Under the pieces are notes generated by a model. It was not told the origin of the DNA. It worked only from the letters and a program-made list of their open reading frames with translations, and searched no databases. Below, piece by piece: positions 11,625 to 23,075 of a stretch of 64,000 bases of DNA; the first letter of the stretch is position 1, and every line of letters starts with the position of its first letter. A program made the position numbers and the translations under genes. This DNA comes from Brachionus rotundiformis (lineage: Eukaryota > Rotifera > Eurotatoria > Ploima > Brachionidae). Location of the stretch: NCBI GenBank assembly GCA_016802295.1, contig JAESIW010000162.1, positions 1,157,346 through 1,221,345 on the forward strand, given 5' to 3'.

Positions 11625-14459
11625 ATGAAGATCAATTGGGAAATTTTTGTTGTTTATTTTGAAATAGATAAAGACTCATTTTTAAGGCATGGTTTATTGT
11701 CGGCCTTATAACAAATATTTCATTTAATTTTTTTGTTTATTTTATGTTTATATAGTTTGTACATTTATTAAATTCTAAAAAAAAAAGTAAAAACTAAAAT
11801 GGAATTGATTTCTATTTCGAAAAATTCAGTTTTATAAAATTGAGAACTTTATTTAACTAATAAAATTTATTTATAATTTTTACTTGTTATAAATTTTTGT
11901 TATATTCAAGAAAAAAAAATAATAATCAACATCGACTCTTATTATTGATTGACTAAAATTGCCCTAACTTTGAAAATATACAAGAAGCAAAAGAATAAAA
12001 TTTAATTTTCAGAAGGGATTCCTAACTTTTTTAAGGGATTTTAACTTTTTACCAAATACCACTCAAATTAAAACTTTGGTGTATTTGAGAATATTTTTTA
12101 AAAAGAAAAATAAACTAAAATATTTTTTAAATTTTAAAATTAATTATTTAAAAAACAAAGCTAATCATTTGTATGATTGATAATAATTCATTAGATCATA
12201 TTTAAAATATAATTTTGCTAAGTTTTAAAATTATTAAATAAAATCTTAATTAATTTTGGTTATTTAATTAAATAGTTTAAGCACTTAAAAAAATTATTAA
12301 CAATTTAAAAAAAAAACTAATCTAATAAATCTATTTTTAAAATAATTTGTTGAAGTGATAAAGTGTGAATTTATTTTTATTTCAAAAATGTGTTATTTTA
12401 TCATTTATTTTTAATTAAAAATTGTATTCACTGAGTTCTTAGAGTTATTTAAGCCCACTTATTTTGTTTTATTTTTAAGATTATTTAAAATTCTGTTTAT
12501 TAGATTTCCTTTGACAAGTTTTAAAAAATTCTTTTTGAAGCGATTGTTAAAAAAACATTTTCATATTTAAGAAAATAACCTTGTCATAACAGAGTACTTA
12601 AATTTCAAATAATTTTAGATATTATTTTTATTGTGCAATTAGTCAGGAGTATGAGATAGGAAAAATCAATCAAATATAGATAGAGAGAGTTTTTAGCATT
12701 TTAGTGACTTTTAAAACATTATTAATACGCAATTTGAAGCTATTCATATCTATTTTAATTTTCAAAATTTTAATCTAAAAAATGTCCTAGTTTTACTATG
12801 AATATTTAATCTAGATAAGAATAAAAATTTATTACATGTTAAAAAATTATCTTTAAATACAAGTGATTATTTAAAACGAGATTTTAGCGTAACAACTCCT
12901 GTCTACTAAGTTAAAGGCAAAAATTATTTCATCTATATTTAATAAAAAAAAACATAATTTTCCGAGCCTATTCATTACTTTTTTAATTTTTTTAATTTTC
13001 TTAATTAATCAATTTTTTTTAAAATACCTATCATACTTAAAATTGGACGAATTTTTTGAATTTTTTAAATAAAATTTATTATAAGAGAATTTTTCGTAAA
13101 ATTGGGTTTATTGTCGGGGATACTCAATTATTGGTTTACTTAAAAGTGCTTAGAAAATTTTTTTTAAAGTTTCCGCCATCAACATTTACCTTTTTATTTG
13201 TTTAAAAATAATTTGTTTAAGATCATCAAACTGGATTCTAAGTTAATCATTTGTCTTGTTTGCTTAGAAAAACATTATAAATCTTCTACTATCAAATAAG
13301 TCAACTTTAGGGACCTATGTTATTAAATTTAGAATACAGTTTAAGTTTAACTGTTCAAAGGCGTATAAATAGTGTACATTGGTTTGGATGGACTTGCCTC
13401 ATCCGAAGAACATTGAAAAATAAATGTCAAGTTAGTTGATAATTTTTCATGCGTCATTATTATCAAAAATTTACATTTTAAAAGAATATCAAATTTCAAA
13501 AATAATTAATTCTTTATTCAAGATAAATAGTAATATTGATTAATAGTTAAGTTTATTATCTAAATTAAGCTGTATAAAATAAAGGACTTAAGAGAAAATC
13601 ACATTTCAAAATTTCAACAAGAAAATTCAAGAATTTTTTTTTCAAAATTTTATAATTAGAGGCACCTGTTTTTTGATTCAATTCAAGAGTCTTCTTTTGA
13701 CATGATGAGCAGGAATTAGCAGGCTTCTAATAACAAATTCAAGTAAAAATCAGTCAATGCGATTCCAGATATGTAAACCAAACAACTTTCCAGTAGATTT
13801 AAAAAACTTCGAATAAAAAATTTTTATTTTAGTTGACGACTAAAAATGGAAATTAAAATCCCAAAGCCACCTAGATTAGATATTTAGCAATGTCTATTTT
13901 TGATAATTTTAACCAAAAATATTTCCTAATCTACCGAGGATGGTTGTTCATTAAAAATGGGGATTTACTGTCATTAAAATTTTATTCATTTGGTAACAAG
14001 ATCCTTATAAAACAGTTGACGAAAGCGTTTTTTTTGATGTTCAAAAGCTAATTTTTTGCTTTAAATTCTCAAGGTAGATTTTTGAAAACAAAATATTTAT
14101 TGCTTCGAGTGGATACAAGTACTTAAAATAAAGGAAAAGCCTTTGCCGGAATTTTTAGCTGATAGTTGTTTAACTTTAGATAAATATCTATTAAATGATT
14201 CATTTTACAAAAAATAAATGCCTATTAAATATTAATTTTCGATAATATTGTCAAAAAACCTATTCTGATTGTTAATGAAAAATAAAAGACTCCTAATAAG
14301 GTGAATGAAAAAAACATGGAAACTCTATTCTCTTTTTTCTTTTTTTTATGTTTTTTGTTGAGACTTCCAAATAAAGACAAACACCTTTTTTCAATAAATT
14401 TACCTTTTTTAAATTTCATAATTTAGAAAATTAATTAAAGTATAAAAGTAAAGGAAAAA
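11625..14459. other. Long spacer with a possible distal promoter
   Basis: About 2.8 kb with no supported coding region. At 13374-13382 there is a good TATA box (TATAAATAG) followed by a locally GC-richer stretch to about 13420. This might be a promoter feeding a non-coding first exon of the downstream LIM gene, but no leader exon can be proved. A minus-strand open frame at 14225-14419 is low complexity and not believed. Confidence 0.35.
13374..13382 (+). promoter_or_regulatory. Candidate TATA box
   Basis: TATAAATAG stands in a stretch of unusually mixed base composition, with TCATCC-like initiator sequence about 30 bp downstream. It is 1.08 kb upstream of the two-LIM gene on the same strand. 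The link to that gene needs a spliced leader exon and is inference. Confidence 0.25.
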
Positions 14460-15513
14460 ATGTCAGAAAATAGTTTTGAGAATAATTCAACATTCTCAGA
14501 AAGTTTTGATATAAACAATCAAGCCGAATCGTTTTCATTGAGCTCACCGTCGTCCCAACAGTGTTCCGACGAGATGCAGTCAAGCTATTCGAGTGCCAAT
14601 TTGAACTCACCTCCTGAGCAAACATCACCACAAGGCGAATCGTTGCCAACAATGAACTCGAACGTAAAGACAACTGTAATGGAATACAGACGCTTGGTAG
14701 GTGATTCTGAATTAAGCGAGCTTCTTACTCGAAGGCAGCCCAAATTTACCATTACAGCGCCTAAATGTGCCAAATGCGACAAATTTGTCTACAAAGCAGA
14801 AGAAACGCGCGCAGCTAACAAAACTTACCATAAACTTTGCTTCAAATGCAACAATTGTAACAAACTGCTTGAACCAAACATTCTGACCGAACATCAGGGC
14901 GAACTGTATTGCAAGAACTGCTATGGTAAAAAATTTGGCCCCAAAGGTTACGGATATGGCACTGGAGCTGGCATTTTATCATCAGACAGTTCCAGTCCGA
15001 ATTCAGCTCCGCAAACACCATCTTCACTTAAGCCAAGCTTTAGTACATTCTCAAGTGACAGCATCAAAACAGATCCAGTAAATAGAAATTTGGCTTCAAC
15101 ACCTAATTCAGTCAATGGTTTCCATGGTTCCTTTAAGCCAAATGGAAACAATTTGAATAGTGTAAAATCGGCTTATAACCATGAAAAAAGGACTAGTTCA
15201 GGATTGAATTTTGGTGGCGCCGATAAGTGCGCTCGGTGCCAAAAGTCTGTTTATGCAGCAGAAAAAGTCGTCGCTGCAAATAAATTCTATCACAAAATGT
15301 GCTTTTCATGCTCGGCCTGTAAAAAGATGCTAAATTCAATGAACTGCTGTGATAACAGCGAAGGAGAAATATTCTGCAAATGTAATAGTTAAAATTTAAT
15401 AACTTAAAATAAATAATTATTCTACGAAATTTTTTTAAGCATGCTACGGCAAATTTTATGGCCCAAAAGGTGTTGGTTTTGGAATAGGTGCTGGCACATT
15501 GTCAACAAATTGA
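14460..15513 (+). CDS. Two-LIM muscle LIM / CSRP-like protein
   Basis: Two exons, 14460-15381 and 15440-15513, give 331 residues. Residues 1-100 are Ser/Gln/Asn-rich and likely disordered. LIM domain 1 (about 103-154: CAKC...H..C, C..C, C..C) is followed by the CRP-type glycine-rich tail GPKGYGYGTGAG. A Ser/Pro/Asn linker of about 85 residues leads to LIM domain 2 (CARC...CKSCYG), whose last zinc-binding Cys pair is completed only by exon 2, followed by GPKGVGFGIGAG. This is the CSRP/muscle LIM layout, a scaffold on actin and the Z-disc in muscle. The long N-terminal extension is unusual for a CSRP. The exon join is in phase (T|CA) and rebuilds the LIM exactly. Confidence 0.9.
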
Positions 15514-16439
15514 TCAAAAACAAAATATATTATTTAACTAAAGATCAAATTAAAATTTTAAATAATCGCCGAAGTTATCATAAAGCTTTTATTTTAATTA
15601 AAATAAATAGATAAGGAGTTTTTTTTTGATAAACTCTTTAGAACTCACTCACTGAGATTTATTTAAACGAAATTTAAAAACCTCTAGGGTTTCATTTTGT
15701 TCATAATTTTCATTTATTTGTTTTCGTTTGATTTTTTAGAAAAGAGAATGGTGTTTATTTTAACAAATTTTTGTTTCGAATTATATCAAATAAAAATTAA
15801 ATATATTCTGTTTTTTAATTATTCTAAATATTTGGCTAGTGCTAGAAATTTTAATTTGTATAAGTGAAAAGCTCTGCTGAATTTTGTGCGAAATAATCAA
15901 AAAAGATAGCTATCAAAAAACTGGTCACAAATAATTTTTTGTTTCATTCTGCTTGATCAATTAGAAAAATTTTCAATTAAAAATATTTAAAAAATCAATA
16001 TAATAATTATAAAGCTGTACAAATTTAAAAATTGGAATAAAAACCGCATATTTAAATGAATCAATGGTGTAAATTCCTTTTGAAAATGTCGATAATTAAA
16101 AACGAGCTTTATTATCATTTTTTTTCTATTTTTTTAATCAAATTTTCTAACTATTAATAGAAGAAAATTGTTCAATGACTAACGAGTGATCTATTATGTA
16201 AAGATTAATTTCAGTTATCTTTTATTTTTATTTGTATGCAAAAATTTTAATATTTAAGCAAATTAAGTTTATTAACATTACTAACTTGTGAATTATAAAA
16301 GATAAAATATTATAAGATGACAAACATCTTTTGAGAGGAAAATACTTTTATTATACTTCTAGTCTTAGTTTTATAAACAATAAATGATAGCTAATTTAAT
16401 TTTAGTAAAAAAATTCATTCCAGAAAAGCAATTAAAAAT
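15514..16439. other. 3' flank and AT-rich spacer
   Basis: Downstream of the two-LIM gene with AATAAA-like signals. No gene recognised before the LINE remnant. Confidence 0.4.
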
Positions 16440-17040
16440 AAATTTTCAAATTAGTAGTAGTAGTAGTTCTTGCTGCGACACCTAACACGAAAAGTGTCTG
16501 AGTTCATCATCGCCATTAAGCAGTGTGAAGCTGTAACAACCTATTCCAAAAATATGCATTGAAATCTGCGTTTGACTTAAATTTTACCACATTTGTGGGC
16601 AACTTGTCCAATGCGGGACTACTCTGTTTGAAAACAAGGCTTTCTAGCACTTTTTTCAGCTGCAGAATTATTTCTAGCTTGGGCAGAGAAAATTTCTCTC
16701 TGAATTCTGATGCTATTTTCTATCATCCTCCTTTTTTTGATCTATTTACCAGATCTTTGACCAGGTTTACTTTTTCTAGTCCATTCCTAATTTGTACATT
16801 TCATTTAAGTTGCCTATCACTCTTCTTTGACTCAACCTTCTCTATTCACATATCCTTACGTAATTGGATTCCATCCCTGCACTGCATAGTCTAGGTGAGG
16901 TCTGCATACAGTTTTATCGACAACTTTTCCTCTCTGGTAAATGTGCTTTTATCATTTCTTTGTCTAACATGCACATGCATTTTTAACTTCGCGCGACCAC
17001 TTTAAATCCCTTTAGATCTGAGACCATGACCAAATTATAA
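16440..17040 (-). mobile_element. Decayed LINE 3' end (CR1/Jockey-like)
   Basis: Read on the minus strand, this GC-richer stretch carries broken frames with phrases typical of the C-terminal part of non-LTR reverse transcriptases: a DLG-V-SDLK-like block, a VRPHLDYAVQGWNP block, and an NRVV...LPTNVVKFKSNADFN-like end. The frames are shifted several times, so the copy is dead. It ends in a GTAGTAGTAG microsatellite near 16452-16466 (CTA repeats on the element strand), a common tail type for such elements. The 5' part of the element is absent. A plus-strand open frame at 16559-16894 is the shadow of this element. Confidence 0.75.
16452..16466. repeat. Short (GTA)n microsatellite
   Basis: Five near-perfect GTA/TAG units sit exactly at the 3' end of the minus-strand LINE remnant, consistent with the element's tail. 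Confidence 0.6.
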
Positions 17041-19099
17041 TCAAATCTATAAATTTTTACCTATTTTATATTTGTAAATTTATTAAGAAGACTTATTTGA
17101 AATTATAGCAGTAGTTTTTTACTTTTTAATTTAAGAAAACTGTTTATTTTCTAAAATCAAAATGAAACTTTGAATACAGTTTCTTAAAACAATACTCTAA
17201 AATAATCTCTTATAATGTTTGGAAAAAAACAAATAATGCTTTTGTTTAAATAATCAAAAAAATAAAAAATCAACTCGGTCTTGAGTATTGAGTACTCTGT
17301 TATCAGATGAAACATTTTTTTATTATTTTAACAATATTAAACAAGAATATAAAGACTAGAGGACACTAATTTCACTAATTTTTTTGATGGCATAATTATT
17401 TTTATTTTAGATAAGAACTACAAATAACTTTAGTTAATTTGCTGATTTATAATGTGTTTCTAATAAGATTAACAAAATGTTCAAAATAAGTAAAACAAAT
17501 CTTTAATCTCGAATAATTAATTTTTATTTTGTACTTAAAAATTACATAATTTTTACAAAAAATAAATCCATCCATTTAATTTGGCCTCGCTGCGAGATAA
17601 ATGATGAAATAACAACCTAAATCATTTAATTTAAATTAAAAATGATTTAAGCAAGTTATTTCGTAGATAATAAATAAAACTAAAATGTAAAATCAATCCG
17701 TTTTGTATTTGAAAATTTAACTTAATTTTATTTTTTATTGATTACTGGCAGTTATGTATGATAATTCAAATTAATGTAGGTTTTTAATTTCCTATATATA
17801 TGTACGATACAATTTCTTAATGGGATTCAAAAAAAACGTTTTCAGATATTGAATATTTTAATAAAGCAATCTAAACAAGTAATATAATCTTTTTTTTACA
17901 GACTTACGCCAAACTTTCAAAAATAAACATTTTTTTCATATTACGCAATTGGAATAAATGGTGCTTATAAACCAAGCTTTCTTTTTTAATATCATTTTCA
18001 TTAACTATTCATTCGTTCATTTTTAATTTAGAGACCATTTTTTATTTTTAAAAAAAGTTCTAAAAAATTTACAAAAATAAAATTAATTAAATAATTTTTA
18101 ATTATTTTTAAATCAAATTAACTATTGTTTTTATCAATTTTTAGCACTTAAATTTATAAAAGTAAAAACAATAAACAAAAATTTGTTTTATAGAATAACA
18201 TTGAATTTCTAGACCGAAAAAAAAGCATAATTTTTAAATAAGTCAATTATTATTAAGAAGGGCTTCGGATTAAATAAGCATGTGGGAGATAATTCATAAT
18301 GATAATGATAACATGGCATTTACCAAATTAATTATATTCTGCAATACTTTTTTTTATTATTAAGAATAAGCTAATTAGTAATTTTTAGATACTCTTTATT
18401 AAAATAAAGCTTGACTTTAATTTTATTTATTTAGTTGTGCAACATGTTTAGGATTATCAGGTCTCTGATGCAAATGTTAAACTCAACATTGAAGAGGTGT
18501 AAACATTTGATTTTAAAAGTCGAGATTAATCATATAAATATCGGTTGAGATTTTCCAAATGAATATATTGTTTTAGATAATTCAGATAAAGCTCCAAATT
18601 GCTCAAGCTTAAATATTTTGTACGTCAGGAATTTTCTTAAATTGTTAAGTAACGCTTAAATAAGCTAATAAATCAAATTACTCAATATCTAGCTGAGCAA
18701 AATAGAAAAGAGTAAATTTATTGACAGAACAAAAGCTTGTAGAATTTTATTTTAGAGATATTTGGTTATAAGTTTTTTTATATAAATAAATCTTGAAAAA
18801 TCTTTATAAAACTTATTTGCCTATAAAAGATATCATTAAAGTTTATTAGCCTTAGAAAAACTTGCTTATTTTTCTATCGGGAAGTATTTGAATAAATACA
18901 CCTAAAATTAATAAAATGTAAAGCCTCTTTGATGAAGCCTAATTGAATGCTATTTAAATTTGAATTTTTTCCTTAAAGGATATAAATTTTAGTTATTTTC
19001 CTACCATTTAGAGTATGAATTAAATGGTTTCTCTTAAGACTAGAAATATTTTATTATTCTATTAATTTTTATTTAGATTTAAAACTTTATATTAATAAA
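17041..19099. other. AT-rich spacer
   Basis: Two kilobases with no open frame, RNA gene or repeat that I can support. It includes short direct and inverted AT-rich motifs of no obvious meaning. Confidence 0.4.
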
Positions 19100-19417
19100 A
19101 TGCCTCCTAAATTCGGCGGTGGTGGTGAAAAATGTGCTCGATGCACGAAGACTGTTTATGCTGCTGAAAAGATTTCAGCAGCCAGTTTGGTACTATGATA
19201 TTTAAAATAAAATATCTTAGCTTATAATCTTGTTTTTATCTAGGAATGGCATAAAGGGTGCTTTAAATGCAAAACCTGCAATACTCAATTGAATTTGAAC
19301 ACATACAAAGATTTTGAAAAGGAGATATTCTGTCGAGGATGCTTCGGCGATAAACTACATCCACATCAAAGAAACCGAAAAGATCTAGAAACCAGTCACA
19401 TGGTAAAGCCAGAATGA
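19100..19417 (+). CDS. Single-LIM-domain protein
   Basis: Two exons, 19100-19189 and 19244-19417, join in phase 0 to an 87-residue protein. It starts MPPKFGGGGEKC and holds one complete LIM domain: C-x2-C, 17 residues, H-x2-C-x2-C-x2-C, 17 residues, C-x2-C (CARC ... HKGC FKC KTC ... CRGC). A basic and polar tail of about 20 residues follows. The VYAAEKISAAS stretch is like the CRP/muscle LIM type, resembling insect Mlp60A in having a single LIM, but the glycine-rich GPKGYGFG tail is missing. Its neighbour is the two-LIM protein 3.6 kb upstream on the same strand, so the pair may share ancestry. Likely a cytoskeletal adapter. Confidence 0.85.
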
Positions 19418-19505
19418 TAATGATTCTTTTAAATAGTTTTTTATCTACATGTAGAATTTAATAAATAGATTTTAAGAAAAAAAATTTTTTTATTTACAAA
19501 AATTG

Positions 19506-19577
19506 TGGAGTTGAGGGGGATCGATCCCCTGACCTTCCGCATGCAAAGCGGACGCTCTACCACTGAGCTACAACCCC
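19506..19577 (-). tRNA. tRNA-Ala (UGC)
   Basis: 72-nt cloverleaf on the minus strand. The acceptor stem GGGGTTG pairs with CAACTCC with one G-T pair, followed by discriminator A. The D arm TAGCTCAGTGGTAGAGC (A box), anticodon loop TTTGCAT (anticodon TGC) and GGATCGATCC T-arm (B box) are all intact. A T-run follows the 3' end for Pol III termination. No intron. Its sequence is the same as the other four copies in this window. Confidence 0.96.
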
Positions 19578-19857
19578 ATATTCAAAAGATTATTTAAAAA
19601 AAAAATACAATAATACTTTGTTTAAATTTATTATTATGAAAGAGTAATATCAATTGCATTATCAATTTTATGATTTGAGATACAAGTTTATTTTAAAAAT
19701 TTGTTTTAGTTAATTCAATTTTTCTGATCTTATCAATAAAAACAATTGAATCGTAAAGAAATAAGCAATTATGCTGCAAAAAATTTTAAAAGAAAGCTAA
19801 ATAAAGTTAGATATTACCATTTTTGTTTGTCTTAGACAATATGAATCTTTTTTCATC

Positions 19858-19921
19858 AAAGACGTAGCTTAGTGCTAGAACACCATCTTTGCGTAGGATG
19901 TACTGTCTCTTCAGCTTAAAT
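19858..19921 (+). pseudogene. Decayed tRNA-Ala-like sequence
   Basis: The plus strand carries a D-arm-like TAGCTTAGTGCTAGAAC and an anticodon-like CTTTGCG stretch with flanking bases that follow the spacing of the intact tRNA-Ala genes nearby, but both stems and the T arm are broken. It lies between two intact tRNA-Ala genes. It is best read as a relic tRNA gene. Confidence 0.55.
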
Positions 19922-20159
19922 TTTACACTAATTGTTTGCAAATTAGGTTTTAGAATGTTTCAAAATAATAAATTTTATATTACTTTATTATTTATCAAAG
20001 ATACACTTGAAATATTTTAAAGCTATTTGATTCAACTTAGTGTTGGGTATAATTTGTCTAGTAATTTTTAAACAATGGATATAAAAATATTTAGTTCTAG
20101 AATATAACAAAATATAAAAACCTAGAATATGTATTTTTTAAATTTTGAATTACAAAAAT

Positions 20160-20231
20160 TGGAGTTGAGGGGGATCGATCCCCTGACCTTCCGCATGCAA
20201 AGCGGACGCTCTACCACTGAGCTACAACCCC
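20160..20231 (-). tRNA. tRNA-Ala (UGC), left member of divergent pair
   Basis: Complete 72-nt tRNA-Ala with anticodon TGC and intact A and B boxes, followed on its own strand by a T5 terminator. Its 5' end faces the 5' end of the plus-strand copy at 20336, 104 bp away, so the two are transcribed away from each other. Confidence 0.96.
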
Positions 20232-20335
20232 ATATATTTAAAAAATAATGGAAAAAAATTTATTCATTTTTTGATTATAATTAATATCTTTTAATATTTT
20301 TTTCAAGATTAAATTTCAATCTGCTCGATTGTTGA

Positions 20336-20407
20336 GGGGTTGTAGCTCAGTGGTAGAGCGTCCGCTTTGCATGCGGAAGGTCAGGGGATCGATCCCCCTC
20401 AACTCCA
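20336..20407 (+). tRNA. tRNA-Ala (UGC), right member of divergent pair
   Basis: Complete 72-nt tRNA-Ala(TGC), same sequence as the minus-strand copy at 20160. A T8 run starts 2 bp after the discriminator base. Its 3' end is only 8 bp from the stop codon of the convergent protein gene at 20416. Confidence 0.96.
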
Positions 20408-20415
20408 ATTTTTTT

Positions 20416-21348
20416 TCATTTTTTAACACACACCTCAAATGGCTTTTTGGTGCACCTTTTTCCAAATTTTTTACCTATCAAATCTAAATAGAATAGCTGC
20501 AAATTTTCTTTTTTAATTGATTTTATACATTTGTCACACATTAAATTAAAATGGTCACAATTTTTTTTCTCTCCTTTTTCACCCTTCATCAAGTACACTC
20601 TTTTGAAAACATTTTCTGAATGAATTTTATAAAAGTTGTCCAAGTCTTTTTTTCGCTTTTCAATCGAAATTTTTAAATTGTTTGGCTTATAATTTTCTTT
20701 TCTACCATGCTTTGAAACACTTTCCATTTCTATATTATTATTGTTCATGTTCGAGCCATATTTGATTGACTGATGTTCTTTGGTAATTTTTTTTTTCGCT
20801 TGCTTCTTCTTAATTATGTTAATACTTGAGCCAATCGAGCTGGTCATAACTGGTTGAATGGTTTGAAAATTTATGCTTTCATTTGAAGATGAGTTCAAGT
20901 GCTTTTTGGCAATTATTTGAGGTGTTTCTTTCAAAAAGGTATTGTCAAAGTTTTTTTTGCTATTATTTTTTGTTGTTTTTTTTTGCCGTATTTTTATCTG
21001 ATTAAATGGTCTAACGCAATTCATGAGAGAATTTTTTGAAGCACTTGATGAAAAATAGGTTCTATGCAGTGAGCTGGTCTGCTTCTGTAAATTGTAGTCA
21101 TTAAAAGAATCAGAGCACTTTTGGCACCTGCAGCGAAAACCAGTGCGATTATCTGTCTTTTCTCCTGGTCCAAATTTTATCTTTGGCATTTTAAAATCAA
21201 ACTTGTATTGACTAATGTACATTTGACGATTATTCTTTTCTTTTGATACCTGTTGATTTTCTCTTGAGTGGCAACCACTAGTCTCGTATGTTCCACCGAA
21301 ATTAAGACAAGCTGAAACTCGACTGGAATCGTTGAATTTTTGTCTCAT
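20416..21348 (-). CDS. Unrecognised basic protein, 310 residues
   Basis: Single open frame; the ATG at 21348 was chosen because the longer frame begins only with a TTG. The protein is Lys/Asn/Ser-rich and basic, with no signal peptide or membrane segment. It has a KFGPGEKTD block followed by a RCRCQKCSD cysteine cluster near residue 75, and near the C-terminus a CDHFNLMCDKC cluster that may bind metal. The middle is low complexity (poly-Lys/Asn) and probably disordered. I do not recognise the family. Its stop codon lies 8 bp from a convergent tRNA-Ala gene, leaving almost no room for a 3' UTR unless the transcript runs through the tRNA gene. Confidence 0.6.
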   Translation of the reverse strand: MRQKFNDSSRVSACLNFGGTYETSGCHSRENQQVSKEKNNRQMYISQYKFDFKMPKIKFGPGEKTDNRTGFRCRCQKCSDSFNDYNLQKQTSSLHRTYFSSSASKNSLMNCVRPFNQIKIRQKKTTKNNSKKNFDNTFLKETPQIIAKKHLNSSSNESINFQTIQPVMTSSIGSSINIIKKKQAKKKITKEHQSIKYGSNMNNNNIEMESVSKHGRKENYKPNNLKISIEKRKKDLDNFYKIHSENVFKRVYLMKGEKGEKKNCDHFNLMCDKCIKSIKKENLQLFYLDLIGKKFGKRCTKKPFEVCVKK

Positions 21349-23075
21349 TTTTTGATTGAAAATAATTATTTGATTTCTCAATTGATAAAATGATTACAGA
21401 TGAATCCATAGAAACTTGAAAATTCAAGAACCAAATATTTTTTGAAAACTTAAATACAGAAATATCTAATCAAGTCATAATTATCAAATAATAATAAATC
21501 AATCGTTTTAATGGTTGCTGATTACACGAAATCTTTAGAATTTTTAACCATTTTATTTATAAATAATAGCTTAATGACATCGAGTTGTTTTAGAGTTGGA
21601 CAAATATTTGGAATATTTGGAATTCCCTTACTTGAAAATTTTGCTGACCAAGACTAAGAAGATGCATGCCAAATCAAAAAATTCTTATTGGCTTTAAAAG
21701 CGATATTTTTGGTAAAGAAAAGAGTGAACAGATCAACAAACATTGAGACCGATTAGTGATTTGATGGTGTCCAAAGGCTTGGACAAGGTATCTTGGAATT
21801 ATCTTAGACTTAAAGGAGTTGTATTTTTTTTGTAAATTTTCAAATAATATTATTTATACAAAAAGTTAGAATTTAAAATTTGTAATACATAGTTTTTATC
21901 TTGAGGTAAATTTTAATTTTAATTTTTTAGCTGATTTTAAAAGTCTTAAACAAAGTAAGCTTATTATGTAATGCGATACAAACAATATAGATCATATCTT
22001 TAAATATATATATATATGCTTTAAAACCTTTCAACAAGTTAATTAAAGAAATTTACAATTTAGTTAAAAATAAAGAAATTTACAATTTAGTTGATTTCTG
22101 AGAATTCAAATTGAATTAAAAGTAAAAAATTACAAAGAAATATTTTTATCTGTATATAATTTACGCATTCTTATAATTTTATTTAAGATTTTTTTTAAAT
22201 ACTGAAATTTAAAATTGAATTTAAATATCAAAGTAATATTAAAAATAAGGAAAAATTTTATAAATTCGTTATTTTACTTTATGATAAAATAATTACCTAA
22301 ATCTAAATGAAAATAATTAATAAAAAATAGTTGAGAAATGAAAATTTTTAAAATCAAGAAACTTCTAAATCATTTTAATTAAATAGAAAAAAAATATGTT
22401 CTTTCAATAAAATGGCTAATACGTTTATATAATTTTGTTTAGACTTTCTTAATAAATTACAGTTTAATATTTTTTTCGAACAATATTATTCTTATAAACT
22501 AATTTAATGCTTCAATTGATATTTGTTTTTAATACACATGCCGAAACAAGCTCTAAAATACATCATCACTTTATCAATAAATTATTTTAGACATTTTATC
22601 TTACAATTTCGAGCCACATAAAGATATTTCAATTTAAAACTAAATTGTTAGTATGTAAGAAATTTTGTTTAGATTCTATATTATTATTACTTGATGTCAT
22701 AATTTAGATACAATTTATCTAAAAACTTCCAAGTAGCCTTTAAATTTACTCAATTTTAAATATACTTGCCAAAATAGTTTTAAAATAAAGTTTGAAAGTT
22801 TAATTTCATTATTAATATAATAGGTAATATACTTTATTTTGTTCAATTAGAAAAAATATTTTTTAATGGTTTTTTAGTTAAGGTTCATTTTCGGATTTAA
22901 AAAATTTTATCTAATATTATTTATTTATCCAAAAATCTATTAATATCTAGAAATCCAATTTTAAACAAATCTGAAAGTATATTTAAAGCAAGAAAAGAGA
23001 TTAATTTTAACTAATTGAAGATTAAATAAAAAAATTTTCTTAAAAATTTATAATAGATTGAATAGAATTTTTAGG
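21349..23075. other. AT-rich spacer with small repeats
   Basis: No gene supported. It holds a short AT dinucleotide run near 22004-22018 and a direct repeat of about 21 bp at 22047-22095. A stretch at 21590-21800 has more balanced composition and could be a gene relic, but I could not read a protein from it. Confidence 0.4.
22047..22095. repeat. Tandem direct repeat of about 21 bp
   Basis: The segment reading AAAGAAATTTACAATTTAGT occurs twice, separated by about 6 bp. It is AT-rich and probably a simple local duplication. Confidence 0.6.

Noticed and set aside
14225..14419. Minus-strand frame upstream of the LIM gene
   Set aside because: Low-complexity Lys/Phe-rich, no homology features; probably chance.
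14441..14448. TATAAAAG just before the LIM start as a TATA box
   Set aside because: Only 12-19 bp from the ATG, too close to leave a transcript start and leader.
16559..16894. 111-codon plus-strand frame
   Set aside because: Shadow of the minus-strand LINE remnant; Ser/Phe-rich antisense composition and no ATG.
20160..20407. Divergent tRNA pair as a transposon with terminal inverted repeats
   Set aside because: The repeats are exactly the tRNA genes with normal Pol III boxes and terminators; nothing between them codes for a transposase.
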